Both the position numbers and the translations under genes were made by a program. Of a stretch of 22,287 nt of DNA, positions 1 to 9,141 are shown in pieces. A model generated the notes under the pieces. It saw only the letters and a program-made list of their open reading frames with translations. It searched no databases and was not told the origin of the DNA. This DNA comes from Kangiella sp. (GTDB taxonomy: Bacteria > Pseudomonadota > Gammaproteobacteria > Enterobacterales > Kangiellaceae), in NCBI GenBank assembly GCA_002733465.1, contig NVVT01000019.1, positions 25,858-48,144 of the forward strand, read 5' to 3'. The stretch's first letter is position 1. Each line of letters starts with the position of its first letter.

Positions 1-1599
1 CAACAAATTAGTCTGCAGGAAGGAACCGGTATTCCTTTGATGAATTCGTCGACCAATTCACAACCTATTCCGCCCGTCGATACTCAACAATTGATTTCTG
101 CACTTTCTAGTTTACAAATAAACCAATTGCAAAACTCCATTGCAAATAACGTATTGTCTGCACAACCTTTATCTAATGTTGACTTGAGAGCGTCAATTGG
201 TCAGCAAATGCCGGAATTAAAATCGGCGGTTGAGCAAGGAGCGTTAGGTCAATATAACGAAGATATGATTGATATTGTGTCTATGCTTTTTGATTTTATA
301 TTGGAAGATACAAACCTTAGCTCAGAACTCAAAGGTGTGATTGCAAGACTACAGATCCCCATGTTAAAGGTGGGTCTTGTGGATAAGTCATTTTTCTCTA
401 ATCGAAAACATCCTGCCCGAGCATTGTTAAATGAACTAGCACGAGCGGGTTTGTCTTTAGATTCAAAAGAACTAACCACTAATTCGATGTTTGTGAAAAT
501 TTCAGAAATAGCCGACATTATCATCAATGAATTTAGCGATGATGTTTCTTTGTTTGATAATTTATTAGAAGACTTTTTAGAGTTTAAAAAGCTGAATGAA
601 CGTAAGTCTAATATTATAGAAAAAAGAACCAAAGAAGCTGAAATAGGCAAGGCCAAATCTGAAACAGCACGAAGTGAAGTGAATGTTAAATTACAAGCTA
701 TTTGCGATGGATTTCAAGTACCTGAAATAGCTAAATCAATACTAAAAAGTGTTTGTTCTCACACCTTATTATTAGATCGTTTACAAGAAAATAAAGACAG
801 CTGGAAAAGACATGTAAGAATTGCAAAATTATTGATCTGGAGTGTTCAGCCAATTAATACGGCCGAGCGCCTAGAGAAACTAACCAGCAAAGTGCCTATT
901 TTGGTAAAAGGCTTACGTAAAGATATTGAAGCTATATCAATTTCACCAATAGAAGCTACACGTCTTTTAGATGAATTAGAATCTAGGCATCGCAACATAA
1001 TTGAGGATGCTCGAGAGTATATTAATAATAAGCCAAAAGAAGAAATTTTAAGACTTCCTGCGATCGATATAGATAGCTCTATCGGTTTAAGTGGAAAAGA
1101 CTTAGCGGAAATTGATGATCAAAATGCAGAAATTGAGGCTAATTCTTCAGAAACGTCGGCTAGCACAGTAGAAAACATACGGGACGTGGAGGAAGAGAGT
1201 GTTGAATTTGAAAAGGATATTCAATTTGAAGAGATTGTTATAGAAGACATAGGGTTTTCAAAAGCTGAAACTGGAAATGTAGAGACAGGCGTATCCTCTG
1301 AACCTATTCATATAAATGCTGAAATTAGAGAAAGAGTAGAAGAGCTAAGAGCGGGCAGTTGGGTCGAGCTAATGATTGATGATGAGTTTAAGCGTTGTAA
1401 GCTAGCTGCAAGAATTGCATCAACAGGAAAATACATTTTTGTAAACCGAAGTGGTATGAAAATGGCTGAATTTTTGACCCATGACTTGTGTGTTACACTG
1501 CAATTAGAAAAATTAAAGATTCTTGATGATGATGCTTTATTTGATCGAGCATTAGAGTCTGTTATCTCAAATCTGCGGAATATGAAGGCTGAAGCATAA
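1..1599 (+). CDS. DUF1631 family protein (5' end outside window)
   Basis: The frame is open from base 1, so the TTG/ATG at 37-42 is internal and the true start lies upstream; 532 codons are visible. Members of this family are usually around 700-800 residues, so roughly the C-terminal two thirds is here. The protein is soluble, helical and charged, with no signal peptide or membrane segment. The conserved C-terminal block (about the last 90 residues of the reading frame) has the family pattern GSWVEL, then KLAARIASTGKYIFVNRSG, then FDRALESVISNL, which resembles a small beta-barrel linked to a helix. An acidic linker rich in Glu precedes it. The function is unknown; some databases mislabel the family as thymidine phosphorylase. 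In Pseudomonas the family gene sits directly upstream of ampD, as here. Family assignment is confident; role is not. Confidence 0.85.
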   Translation, partial: QQISLQEGTGIPLMNSSTNSQPIPPVDTQQLISALSSLQINQLQNSIANNVLSAQPLSNVDLRASIGQQMPELKSAVEQGALGQYNEDMIDIVSMLFDFILEDTNLSSELKGVIARLQIPMLKVGLVDKSFFSNRKHPARALLNELARAGLSLDSKELTTNSMFVKISEIADIIINEFSDDVSLFDNLLEDFLEFKKLNERKSNIIEKRTKEAEIGKAKSETARSEVNVKLQAICDGFQVPEIAKSILKSVCSHTLLLDRLQENKDSWKRHVRIAKLLIWSVQPINTAERLEKLTSKVPILVKGLRKDIEAISISPIEATRLLDELESRHRNIIEDAREYINNKPKEEILRLPAIDIDSSIGLSGKDLAEIDDQNAEIEANSSETSASTVENIRDVEEESVEFEKDIQFEEIVIEDIGFSKAETGNVETGVSSEPIHINAEIRERVEELRAGSWVELMIDDEFKRCKLAARIASTGKYIFVNRSGMKMAEFLTHDLCVTLQLEKLKILDDDALFDRALESVISNLRNMKAEA

Positions 1600-1709
1600 A
1601 AACCAAAATAGCAAAAAAAACCAAAAGAGCTAAAATAAGTAACACAGAAAGCTCCCGTTTTAATTATACTGATTCCAAAATCGAAAATGGTTGGCTGTCT
1701 AACGCAACC

Positions 1710-2213
1710 TTGTCAGCTTGTGATCATTTTGATGAGCGTCCAAATCCAACCGTTATCTCTCTTTTAGTGATTCATAATATTAGCTTACCAGCAGGCGAGT
1801 TTGGAAATTGTCATGTTCTGGACTTTTTCGCAGGTTGTATTGATGTTAGTCAACATTCATCATTTCATGATATAGCAGAGTTAAGAGTCTCATCTCACCT
1901 TTTTATTCGCCGAGATGGCGAAATTGTGCAGTTTGTTGATTTTAATAAGCGCGCTTGGCATGCCGGTGTATCAAACTTTAAAGGCATCGAGAAATGTAAT
2001 GACTTTTCTATCGGGATTGAGCTTGAGGGGACCGATCACATTGAATACAGTGATTTACAGTATACAAGCCTCGTTCAAGTGACAAAATCATTGATGAAAA
2101 CCTATCCTAAGATAACCAAGCAACAAATTTGTGGCCATTCAGATATTGCACCAAATCGTAAAACCGATCCGGGTGAATCGTTTGATTGGTGCCGATATTT
2201 AAAATCAATTTAG
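1710..2213 (+). CDS. ampD: AmpD, 1,6-anhydro-N-acetylmuramyl-L-alanine amidase
   Basis: Cytoplasmic zinc amidase that removes the stem peptide from anhydro-muropeptides during peptidoglycan recycling; in bacteria with AmpR its loss induces AmpC beta-lactamase. Seen: the zinc-site pattern LLVIHNISLP (His22 counted from the TTG), the IGIELEGTD segment with the catalytic Glu, and GHSDIAPNRKTDPG (His143 and Asp153), so all expected ligands are present. The start is a problem. The TTG at 1710 is the first canonical start in frame, yet the family's conserved N-terminal GWL strand is encoded upstream in the same frame (ENGWLSNA, 1683-1706). No ATG, GTG or TTG lies between the stop at 1590 and 1710. 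Candidate non-standard starts are ATC 1680, ATA 1635 and ATA 1608. A second, degraded ampD 3' end lies at 11534-11608, next to ampE. Confidence 0.93.
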   Translation: MSACDHFDERPNPTVISLLVIHNISLPAGEFGNCHVLDFFAGCIDVSQHSSFHDIAELRVSSHLFIRRDGEIVQFVDFNKRAWHAGVSNFKGIEKCNDFSIGIELEGTDHIEYSDLQYTSLVQVTKSLMKTYPKITKQQICGHSDIAPNRKTDPGESFDWCRYLKSI

Positions 2214-2244
2214 TCATTTTTTTGTAACAACTTTTTAATAGTAA

Positions 2245-2278
2245 ACTAAAACAAATAATTGATTTTGTTTGTTTTAGT
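2245..2278. other. AT-rich inverted repeat downstream of ampD
   Basis: ACTAAAACAAA (2245-2255) and its exact reverse complement TTTGTTTTAGT (2268-2278) flank a 12-nt loop. The stem is nearly all A-T pairs and no T-tract follows directly, so it is a weak terminator candidate at best. It lies just after ampD at the left edge of the island. Confidence 0.4.
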
Positions 2279-2335
2279 GTTTCTCGTAATGAGACCAGCG
2301 TCACAATAAAACAAAGTAAATCGTATTATCGCTTG

Positions 2336-2364
2336 CCCCCCCCTTCAAGAACTATGCCATAGTT
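2336..2364. promoter_or_regulatory. C8 homopolymer tract plus 15-bp palindrome upstream of the RHS gene
   Basis: A run of eight C residues (2336-2343) stands out in AT-rich DNA about 100 nt before the RHS start codon. Six bases further on is AACTATG-C-CATAGTT (2350-2364), a perfect 7-1-7 inverted repeat that looks like an operator. No convincing sigma-70 promoter was found between here and the gene, although TAATAT occurs at 2391. A regulatory role is inferred. Confidence 0.4.
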
Positions 2365-2445
2365 TTCCAGTTTTCAAACACTTGCACTAATAATATTCAA
2401 CACGACCTTATTCAACACTACCATAGCAAAACAAAAGGACTTTAT

Positions 2446-5400
2446 ATGTTTCGTTTCGCCTCTGCTTTCACCTTGATTTTTTATGTATTATTTTCATTAA
2501 ACGTTACTGCTGAAGAAACCAATGGTGTCACTGCTGGCAGTTTTCGAGTAAGCGAGCAAGGCGCGGCAACCTATTCAATTCCCATTAGCCTACCCTCTGG
2601 CACTTCTGGTGTTACGCCTCAAATTTCTCTCGGTTACTCTAGTCAAGGGGGTGATGGTGTTATGGGAATTGGTTGGGGATTATCTTTTGGCTCAGCTATT
2701 TCTCGTTGCCCTAAAACTATCGCCCAAGATGGCGTCATTTCAGGGATTGAATTATCCAGTAATGATCAATTTTGCCTTGATGGTCAGCGCCTAATCAAAA
2801 ATTCAGGCACTCACGGTCAAGATGGAGCGATTTATTACACCGAGATTGATAGTTTTGCCAAGGTGGAGTTGCATGGTAATGCTTCAGACAGTGGGCCTCT
2901 TGGATTTACCGTTGAAACCAAAGCGGGTGAAGTTAAATACTATGGTTATGTTGATAGTGTGGTTGGTGAGCATGCGGTTACACTGCTAAATATTGAAGAA
3001 ATCGTCGACATTGGTATTGATGCATTTATTGAACCGAATGGACGAGCAACCGGCTCCATCGCGCAAGCCTATTTATTAAAAGCCATCAAAGATGTGAGCG
3101 GTAATTATATTCTTTTTGAATACAATGAAAGTGATGGTAGCGCGAATATTAACCGAGTGAGCTACACCGGTAATGTGAATAACGGTCAAAAGCCGTATGC
3201 CTATGCCAAAATGGTTTACGGCACTAAAACAACGCCTGCTATTCGCAGTGGTTATATGTCAGGCAGTGCCACCAAACAAGATCAAATTCTTAACAGTATC
3301 AATGTTTATTTAGACGGACAGGTGATTCATCATTACTCTTTGAATTATTTTGTACCGACTAAAGCAGAAGAAAATTACACCCTCGAAAGTATTCAAGAAT
3401 GTACCGATGCAGACAAATACGATTGTTATCCTGCTACTACCTTTGATTGGCATAAACCAGTATTGGCTTCATCGACCACACAAGAATATTGTGAGGAGGG
3501 CGATCCGGGTGATGAGGATGAGTGTTGGGATGTCACCGTAAGTTCAGATTACAACCCATTTGGTAATAAGCGTAATACCTCGCTGAGTGGAAGTAGTGTC
3601 TATACCAATCAATCAATGGATATGAATGGTGATGGTTATACCGATATTATTTATACGCAAAGTGGTTACTATAAAGTGGCATTTGGGCCAACTTATTTTG
3701 AAAAACGAACTTTAACCTCCATTGGTGATGAGAACGCTCAATATTTATTAAATCTTGATTACAATGGTGACGGAAAAAGAGATTTACTGGTTGCCAGCTC
3801 AGAAACGGCTAACTGGTACATTGTTTCATTTGAAGAGAACACCACCTATGAAAATGTTTGTTGGACACCGCCAGGCGGTGGTGGTGGCATTATTCAAAGT
3901 AGACAATCTACACCAGAATATTCAATAAAACGAATCATACCCGGCGAAATTTGTGAGCAAATAGCGACGACTAGCGACCTAAGAGTTTTGAATCTTGGTA
4001 GAAAAGCGAAAGGTTTGTTAGGTAAAGCGCAAATTATGGACATTGATGGCGATGGTTTAGAAGATATTGTCTATCAAAATGGTGGCGCAATTGATTGGTA
4101 TAAGAATAATGGTGGCTCTTTTGCTGTCGGTGCACAATTGGTTAGTTTTAACAGTGCTAATTCAGGATTAGTCTTGAACAGTACCATAGAGAAAAATACT
4201 GCTAATATGAAAAATGCGTCAGGCATTGATGTCAATGGTGATGGTCGCAGTGATTTAATTATCCATGTCACTGATAGTGGCTCTACCTGCACAGTAGGCT
4301 CTACAACAATTTATGCCTTAAACTCTTGGGAATGCGTCAATGAAGAAGGCGGTGTTTGGAGCACTTTTTCTAACACCGGTTGGCGATTATATACATCCAC
4401 GGGTACATCTCTTATCCAAGCGCAAAGTTTAGGTAACTATGAAGACGCTCGGGTGGCTGATTTAAATGGTGATGGTCTGACTGATTTGTTGCTATACAGC
4501 TCTGGCAGTGTTTGGTCTTATCGATTGTCTGATGGTCAAGGGTTTCTTGCTAGTCAAGTTTTGAATGTTGGTAGTACGACCGACACATACAAAAACCAAA
4601 GTTATTTTATTGATTTAAATGGCGATGGTGCGGTTGAATTTTTAAAGGCGACTAGCAATACCAATTGGAATATTTATGTTAGTCAGTACGACACTGATTT
4701 GAGTATTGCTTATTCTTTTCGCGGAAAAATCACCAAAAAAAGTGATGCGGCTTATCAGTTTGGCGATGTTGATGGTGATGGAAAATTAGATCTACTGCAG
4801 GGTAAAAACGGCACCTTATGGACCGTTGATTATGCCCCTCGCTCAGGTAAACCCAAATACGCGATTAATATAATCACTAATGGGTTTGGGATCAAAACTG
4901 ATATTTTTTATCGTCCCATGACTAATGCTAGTGTCTATCTGTTTAATACCTCCGATGCGGATCTTGATACCACCACGTTTAGTCCGATGAGCGGTATGAG
5001 TTTAGTGGCACATGTCTCTAGCGACACAAATGCCTCTGGTGATAGTGTAGGAATTCGTTATCAATATGGCGGATTTTTAGTCAATCGACAGGGCCGAGGC
5101 ATGCTTGGTTTTGAGTTAGTCAAAACCATTGATGATCAAACGGGTATAGAAACTAAATCAAACTATAGCCAAACTTTCCCTTTTATTGGTATGCCGTTAG
5201 CCACTCAACAAACACTGAGTGATGGCAGAATTATTTCGGATGCTAGCAATGTATTGGCGGATAAAACCACGACTAATGGACAGTATTTCCCTTATATCGA
5301 ATCCAGTATTGAATTATCGTCGTCGGTTGGCTCGGATGATGTGTTGTATCAAATCAATAAAACAGTCAGCGATTTTACCTATGATCTCTATGGAAACTTA

Positions 5401-8400
5401 ACCGATAGCTCCGTTATCGTAAGCGATCATAATGATAGCAATTCCTTAATAACCGTCACAGATAACGAATTTACTGGCACCAATTGGGATAAAAGAATGG
5501 GGCGTTTAAAAAGCGCTGAAGTGACCAAAACTAGAGGTAATATCGGCATTAGTCGAACCACCGATTTTACTTATTATGACAAAAATCATTCAACTGGCAG
5601 AGGAATGCTTCACACCAGTATTGTTCAAACGTCCCTTCCGTTAACCACTACCTATGATTACGATCAATTTGGAAACAAAATTAAAGTCACTAAAACCGGT
5701 GACGAAAATGCTGAAAACACCAATAGTACCAATATTCAAAACCGAATAGCGGAGAGTTTTTATGGTAGTAATGGTCGGCTGATTGATTACACTTTAGATT
5801 CCGCCGGTATCCAAACGGATTTTTTATACAATAACGGTTCAGCTAATTCGCCAACTGGGCGAATTACTACACTCGCCACCACGGTCAATAATATTACCCA
5901 AACTAAAACCATGGATGACTGGGGAAGAACGATTAAAAGTACTAGTCCTGGCGGAAGCGATACTGAAATCGATTATGATTTGTGTAGCGCTGTTGCTTGC
6001 GATGGTTCGGGCGCACATTATCGAGTAAAAACTAGCAAAAATGGCGCACCAGAAAGCCGTGCTTATTTTGATACATTTGGTCGTCAAATTGAATCGAGAG
6101 TGAAGAGTTTTGCGGGCGGTTGGAACATTGTAAGAAACACCTATGACATTCAAGGTCGTGGGGATAAAAGTTATGAGCCGAGTACTGGAACGAGCAGTTT
6201 TTACACCCAGCCTACTTATGATTTATATGGACGTGTGATCCAAGTTAAACGCCCTGATGGCACTAATATTTATACCGATTATTATGGGTTGAAAACCAAA
6301 TTTACCGATGCAAAAGGTAATGCCAGTTATTCTTGGAAAAACGAGCAAGGGGAGCTAGATCAAACGGAAGATGCCAAAGGCAGTGAGCTTCGTTATGACT
6401 ACAATGCTTACGGCAATCTATTACAAGTTAATTTGTATTCGGGCGGGGTTGGCGCTGCCTATGTGCAAGTGATTAATACCTTTGATGACTACGGCCATAA
6501 AACTCAAACCAATGATAAAGACAAAGGCATTTGGAATTATCAATATAATGCTTTTGATGAGTTAGTAGAGCAAACCAACGCCAAAAATCAAATCAGCTAT
6601 TTAGATTATGATGATGCTGGAAGGTTGGTTAGACGCTATGAACCATCGGGTACTAGTTGTTGGAATTACAATAGTACAAACGGCCGTTTAGATAACGAAA
6701 AAATATTTAATAATGCTAACCGAAGCATTAGTCAATGTAGCTCTTACAACAACGAGCACCATCGTAAAACTTATTTTTATGACTCAAATGGTAGGGTCGA
6801 TCGAACCGATGTTCGAATTCAAAGTATTAATGCTAATAGCAATGGAACTTATACAACCAGCAGTACGTTTGATGCTGATGGACGTGTTGACGAGATCACT
6901 TATCCGAATGACTTAGTCATTAAAAATGTGTATCAAAACGGGTATTTAGATCAAATCAAAAATGGCAGTCGAGTTTACCAAGACATTACATCAATGAATG
7001 CCTATGGTCAGGTCACCAATGTGAATTATGCCAATGGCGCTATTGAAAACATTAGCTATCAATCCAATAATGGTCGAGTAACTAATCATTCGATCAACAG
7101 AAACGGCGCTAATAAACACTATTTAACTTATCAGTATGATAATAATGGAAATATCAGCTATCGTCGGCATGAATTTGAAGATAAAGGCTATACCGATTGG
7201 AATGAAACCCTTACCTACGACAATTTGAATCGATTGGATTATCGGAACGTCAGTATTACCGATAATAGTTATCTCACAACCGCGTTTAAAACTGATCAAA
7301 ACTACAATTATGATAACTGGGGAAATCTCACTTACAAATATGGAGTAGGAAACTATTCTTACGATTCAACTAAGAAAAATCGATTAGCCTCTACAACCAA
7401 TGCCCCAGCAGGTAGCTCAAACTACAGCATGAGTTATGACGATAATGGAAATATCACCAGTGATGGCACTGGACGAAGTTTCACCTACCACAGCTTTGAC
7501 AAAGTTGACAGAATAACAAAAGGTACTACTTATTCAGAATTTGAATATGCTGCCAATCGTGCCCGCTATTATAAACGCGATAGACGAACAGAAAGCGGCG
7601 TTTACGCTCATTATTACAATACGTATATTGGCGCATATGAGAAAATCCATCGCACCGGTGGCGGAAAATCAACCTTAACCGAGCACAAAGTCACCATCGG
7701 TAATATTGTCATAACGGATCGAAGTGATGGAACGGATGCAGAAAACTATCTTCATAAAGACCATCTTGGAAGTACTATTTCTGTGACGGATAAAGTCGGT
7801 AGCGTGGTTCAACAATTCACTTACGATCCTTGGGGCAAGCAAACCAAAATTTATCAGACCCCTAGCTTTTTAAATATGACCTTTAACCAGCCGACTAATC
7901 GGGGGTATACTGGTCATGAGCATATTGATGGTTTAGATATCATTCATATGAATGGTCGCATTTATGATGCGAATATTGGCCGGTTTATGCAGGCTGATCC
8001 GAATATTCAGAGTCCGGGGAACTTTCAGAATTATAATCGGTATAGCTATGTTCTGAATAATCCGCTGAGCATGACGGATCCGAGTGGGTTCTTTTTTAAG
8101 AAGATTTTTAGGGCTGTAAAGAAACATTGGCGGACGATCGCGTCAATAGCCGTTTCGTTTTATATGGGACCTTGGGCTTCAACGTATTTTAATAGCGCGA
8201 TTTTGGGAGGTGCTGTTACTGGTTTTGTCGCAGGAGGTATAGCAACTGGATCTTTAAGAGGGGCTCAAGTTGGGGCTTTAAGTGGGGGTCTATTCGGCGC
8301 TGTTTCAGTACTTGCAGATAGTATGCAACTCTCGAATATACAAAATATTGTTTCCACTAAAAATTTGAAATTGCTGAGTAAGTTGAAGAACTATGGCGGA

Positions 8401-9138
8401 AATTTTCTAACCTCTGGACAAATATCAACTATTATTGCAACTCATGCGGCCATTGGAGGGATAATCGCCGTAAAACAGGGCGGAAAATTTGGTCATGGAT
8501 TTTTCTCGGCCGGTTTCACAAAAGCAACAATGAGCAGTTTTGTTTCTTCTAAAATAAACATTGGCAATGCAATAAAATCAGCTGTGATATCTGGAACCGC
8601 ATCGGTTGTTTCAGGAGGGAAGTTTGCAAATGGGGCAGTTACAGGAGCTTTTCAATATTCTCTTAATTGGGCAACGAAAGCGCATAACATGTTTCTACAA
8701 AAAGCTTACGGTGAAAGTGTCTCAGCTTTAGAACAAGCATTTATTGAAGGAGGTAGTAGAACAGTTGATGATGATCAAAGTGCTGAAAACTCTTTTAAAC
8801 ATGCAATGACTAGTGAGAAGTGTGACAATCAGTGTGTCAGTACTGAAATGGGCAGTTTCATTGAAGAGAATATGGCTATTTTTCAGAGTAATAAAAATGG
8901 TAATGAGTATCAACGTTTGAAAGCTCTATTTAGTCTAGGTATGGCCGCACATCCTATTATGGATCAGACTTCACCTGTACATACAGATAGTAGCGGAAAA
9001 CCTATAGAATGGCAGCTATATAAAGCTTTTGTTCATGGGCCATTTCCAACTTCAAGAGAAGGTTATAGAACGGCTATCCAGCCAAAGTACAGCGTTCCGA
9101 CTGTAAACAGATTGAAAGCTTTGTGGGACGGAGGTTAA
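2446..9138 (+). CDS. Giant secreted SpvB / FG-GAP / YD-repeat RHS protein with variable C-terminal tip
   Basis: 2230 residues. The start ATG has a good ribosome site (AAAGGA, 2434-2439). Order of parts: a signal peptide (residues 1 to about 23, ending before EETNG); a SpvB-type N-terminal domain (about 30-330, with VSEQGAATYSIPI and GIGWGLSF); a beta-propeller-like stretch with seven Ca-binding DxxGDG motifs beginning at residues 392, 438, 532, 595, 672, 723 and 774; a TcdB-middle-like segment (about 800-900); YD/RHS repeats (about 970-1790); an RHS-associated core (about 1790-1880, with GRFMQADP and ending in DPSG at 1878); and a C-terminal tip of about 350 residues. Such proteins form hollow shells around a toxic C-terminus. 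The Sec-type signal suggests export without an obvious type VI or Tc partner. The adjacent lipoprotein may be its immunity partner. The activity of the tip is not known. Confidence 0.92.
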   Translation: MFRFASAFTLIFYVLFSLNVTAEETNGVTAGSFRVSEQGAATYSIPISLPSGTSGVTPQISLGYSSQGGDGVMGIGWGLSFGSAISRCPKTIAQDGVISGIELSSNDQFCLDGQRLIKNSGTHGQDGAIYYTEIDSFAKVELHGNASDSGPLGFTVETKAGEVKYYGYVDSVVGEHAVTLLNIEEIVDIGIDAFIEPNGRATGSIAQAYLLKAIKDVSGNYILFEYNESDGSANINRVSYTGNVNNGQKPYAYAKMVYGTKTTPAIRSGYMSGSATKQDQILNSINVYLDGQVIHHYSLNYFVPTKAEENYTLESIQECTDADKYDCYPATTFDWHKPVLASSTTQEYCEEGDPGDEDECWDVTVSSDYNPFGNKRNTSLSGSSVYTNQSMDMNGDGYTDIIYTQSGYYKVAFGPTYFEKRTLTSIGDENAQYLLNLDYNGDGKRDLLVASSETANWYIVSFEENTTYENVCWTPPGGGGGIIQSRQSTPEYSIKRIIPGEICEQIATTSDLRVLNLGRKAKGLLGKAQIMDIDGDGLEDIVYQNGGAIDWYKNNGGSFAVGAQLVSFNSANSGLVLNSTIEKNTANMKNASGIDVNGDGRSDLIIHVTDSGSTCTVGSTTIYALNSWECVNEEGGVWSTFSNTGWRLYTSTGTSLIQAQSLGNYEDARVADLNGDGLTDLLLYSSGSVWSYRLSDGQGFLASQVLNVGSTTDTYKNQSYFIDLNGDGAVEFLKATSNTNWNIYVSQYDTDLSIAYSFRGKITKKSDAAYQFGDVDGDGKLDLLQGKNGTLWTVDYAPRSGKPKYAINIITNGFGIKTDIFYRPMTNASVYLFNTSDADLDTTTFSPMSGMSLVAHVSSDTNASGDSVGIRYQYGGFLVNRQGRGMLGFELVKTIDDQTGIETKSNYSQTFPFIGMPLATQQTLSDGRIISDASNVLADKTTTNGQYFPYIESSIELSSSVGSDDVLYQINKTVSDFTYDLYGNLTDSSVIVSDHNDSNSLITVTDNEFTGTNWDKRMGRLKSAEVTKTRGNIGISRTTDFTYYDKNHSTGRGMLHTSIVQTSLPLTTTYDYDQFGNKIKVTKTGDENAENTNSTNIQNRIAESFYGSNGRLIDYTLDSAGIQTDFLYNNGSANSPTGRITTLATTVNNITQTKTMDDWGRTIKSTSPGGSDTEIDYDLCSAVACDGSGAHYRVKTSKNGAPESRAYFDTFGRQIESRVKSFAGGWNIVRNTYDIQGRGDKSYEPSTGTSSFYTQPTYDLYGRVIQVKRPDGTNIYTDYYGLKTKFTDAKGNASYSWKNEQGELDQTEDAKGSELRYDYNAYGNLLQVNLYSGGVGAAYVQVINTFDDYGHKTQTNDKDKGIWNYQYNAFDELVEQTNAKNQISYLDYDDAGRLVRRYEPSGTSCWNYNSTNGRLDNEKIFNNANRSISQCSSYNNEHHRKTYFYDSNGRVDRTDVRIQSINANSNGTYTTSSTFDADGRVDEITYPNDLVIKNVYQNGYLDQIKNGSRVYQDITSMNAYGQVTNVNYANGAIENISYQSNNGRVTNHSINRNGANKHYLTYQYDNNGNISYRRHEFEDKGYTDWNETLTYDNLNRLDYRNVSITDNSYLTTAFKTDQNYNYDNWGNLTYKYGVGNYSYDSTKKNRLASTTNAPAGSSNYSMSYDDNGNITSDGTGRSFTYHSFDKVDRITKGTTYSEFEYAANRARYYKRDRRTESGVYAHYYNTYIGAYEKIHRTGGGKSTLTEHKVTIGNIVITDRSDGTDAENYLHKDHLGSTISVTDKVGSVVQQFTYDPWGKQTKIYQTPSFLNMTFNQPTNRGYTGHEHIDGLDIIHMNGRIYDANIGRFMQADPNIQSPGNFQNYNRYSYVLNNPLSMTDPSGFFFKKIFRAVKKHWRTIASIAVSFYMGPWASTYFNSAILGGAVTGFVAGGIATGSLRGAQVGALSGGLFGAVSVLADSMQLSNIQNIVSTKNLKLLSKLKNYGGNFLTSGQISTIIATHAAIGGIIAVKQGGKFGHGFFSAGFTKATMSSFVSSKINIGNAIKSAVISGTASVVSGGKFANGAVTGAFQYSLNWATKAHNMFLQKAYGESVSALEQAFIEGGSRTVDDDQSAENSFKHAMTSEKCDNQCVSTEMGSFIEENMAIFQSNKNGNEYQRLKALFSLGMAAHPIMDQTSPVHTDSSGKPIEWQLYKAFVHGPFPTSREGYRTAIQPKYSVPTVNRLKALWDGG
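8080..9135 (+). other. RHS C-terminal tip region: hydrophobic Gly/Ala linker then about 150-residue candidate toxin domain
   Basis: Residues 1879 onward follow the RHS core motif DPSG. The first part (about 1880-2080) is rich in Gly, Ala and Ser with hydrophobic runs, such as ILGGAVTGFVAGGIATG and GGKFANGAVTGAFQYSLN; similar segments are common between RHS cores and tips. The last 150 residues are different: charged, with His2119 (SFKHAM), then GMAAHPIMDQTSPVH, in which His2169, Asp2173 and His2179 are spaced like metal ligands. The pattern is loosely like zinc-dependent phospholipase C or P1-nuclease helices, but I could not assign the family. The final residue of the core motif is Phe rather than the usual Leu (DPSGF). 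Confidence 0.5.
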
Positions 9139-9141
9139 ATC

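Noticed and set aside
249..656. 135-codon minus-strand frame opposite the DUF1631 gene
   Set aside because: It overlaps a well-supported family gene, has low-complexity Ser/Leu/Ile composition and no recognisable domain.
2107..2304. Minus-strand small gene over the ampD end
   Set aside because: It overlaps the zinc-site codons of ampD and continues through an AT-rich dyad; no protein features.
5839..6153. 104-codon minus-strand frame inside the RHS gene
   Set aside because: Opposite-strand shadow of the YD-repeat region; no domain or ribosome site.
2446..9138. RHS gene as the B/C part of a Tc toxin complex
   Set aside because: The SpvB and TcdB-like parts fit, but there is a Sec signal peptide, and no TcA or other Tc component is present in the window.
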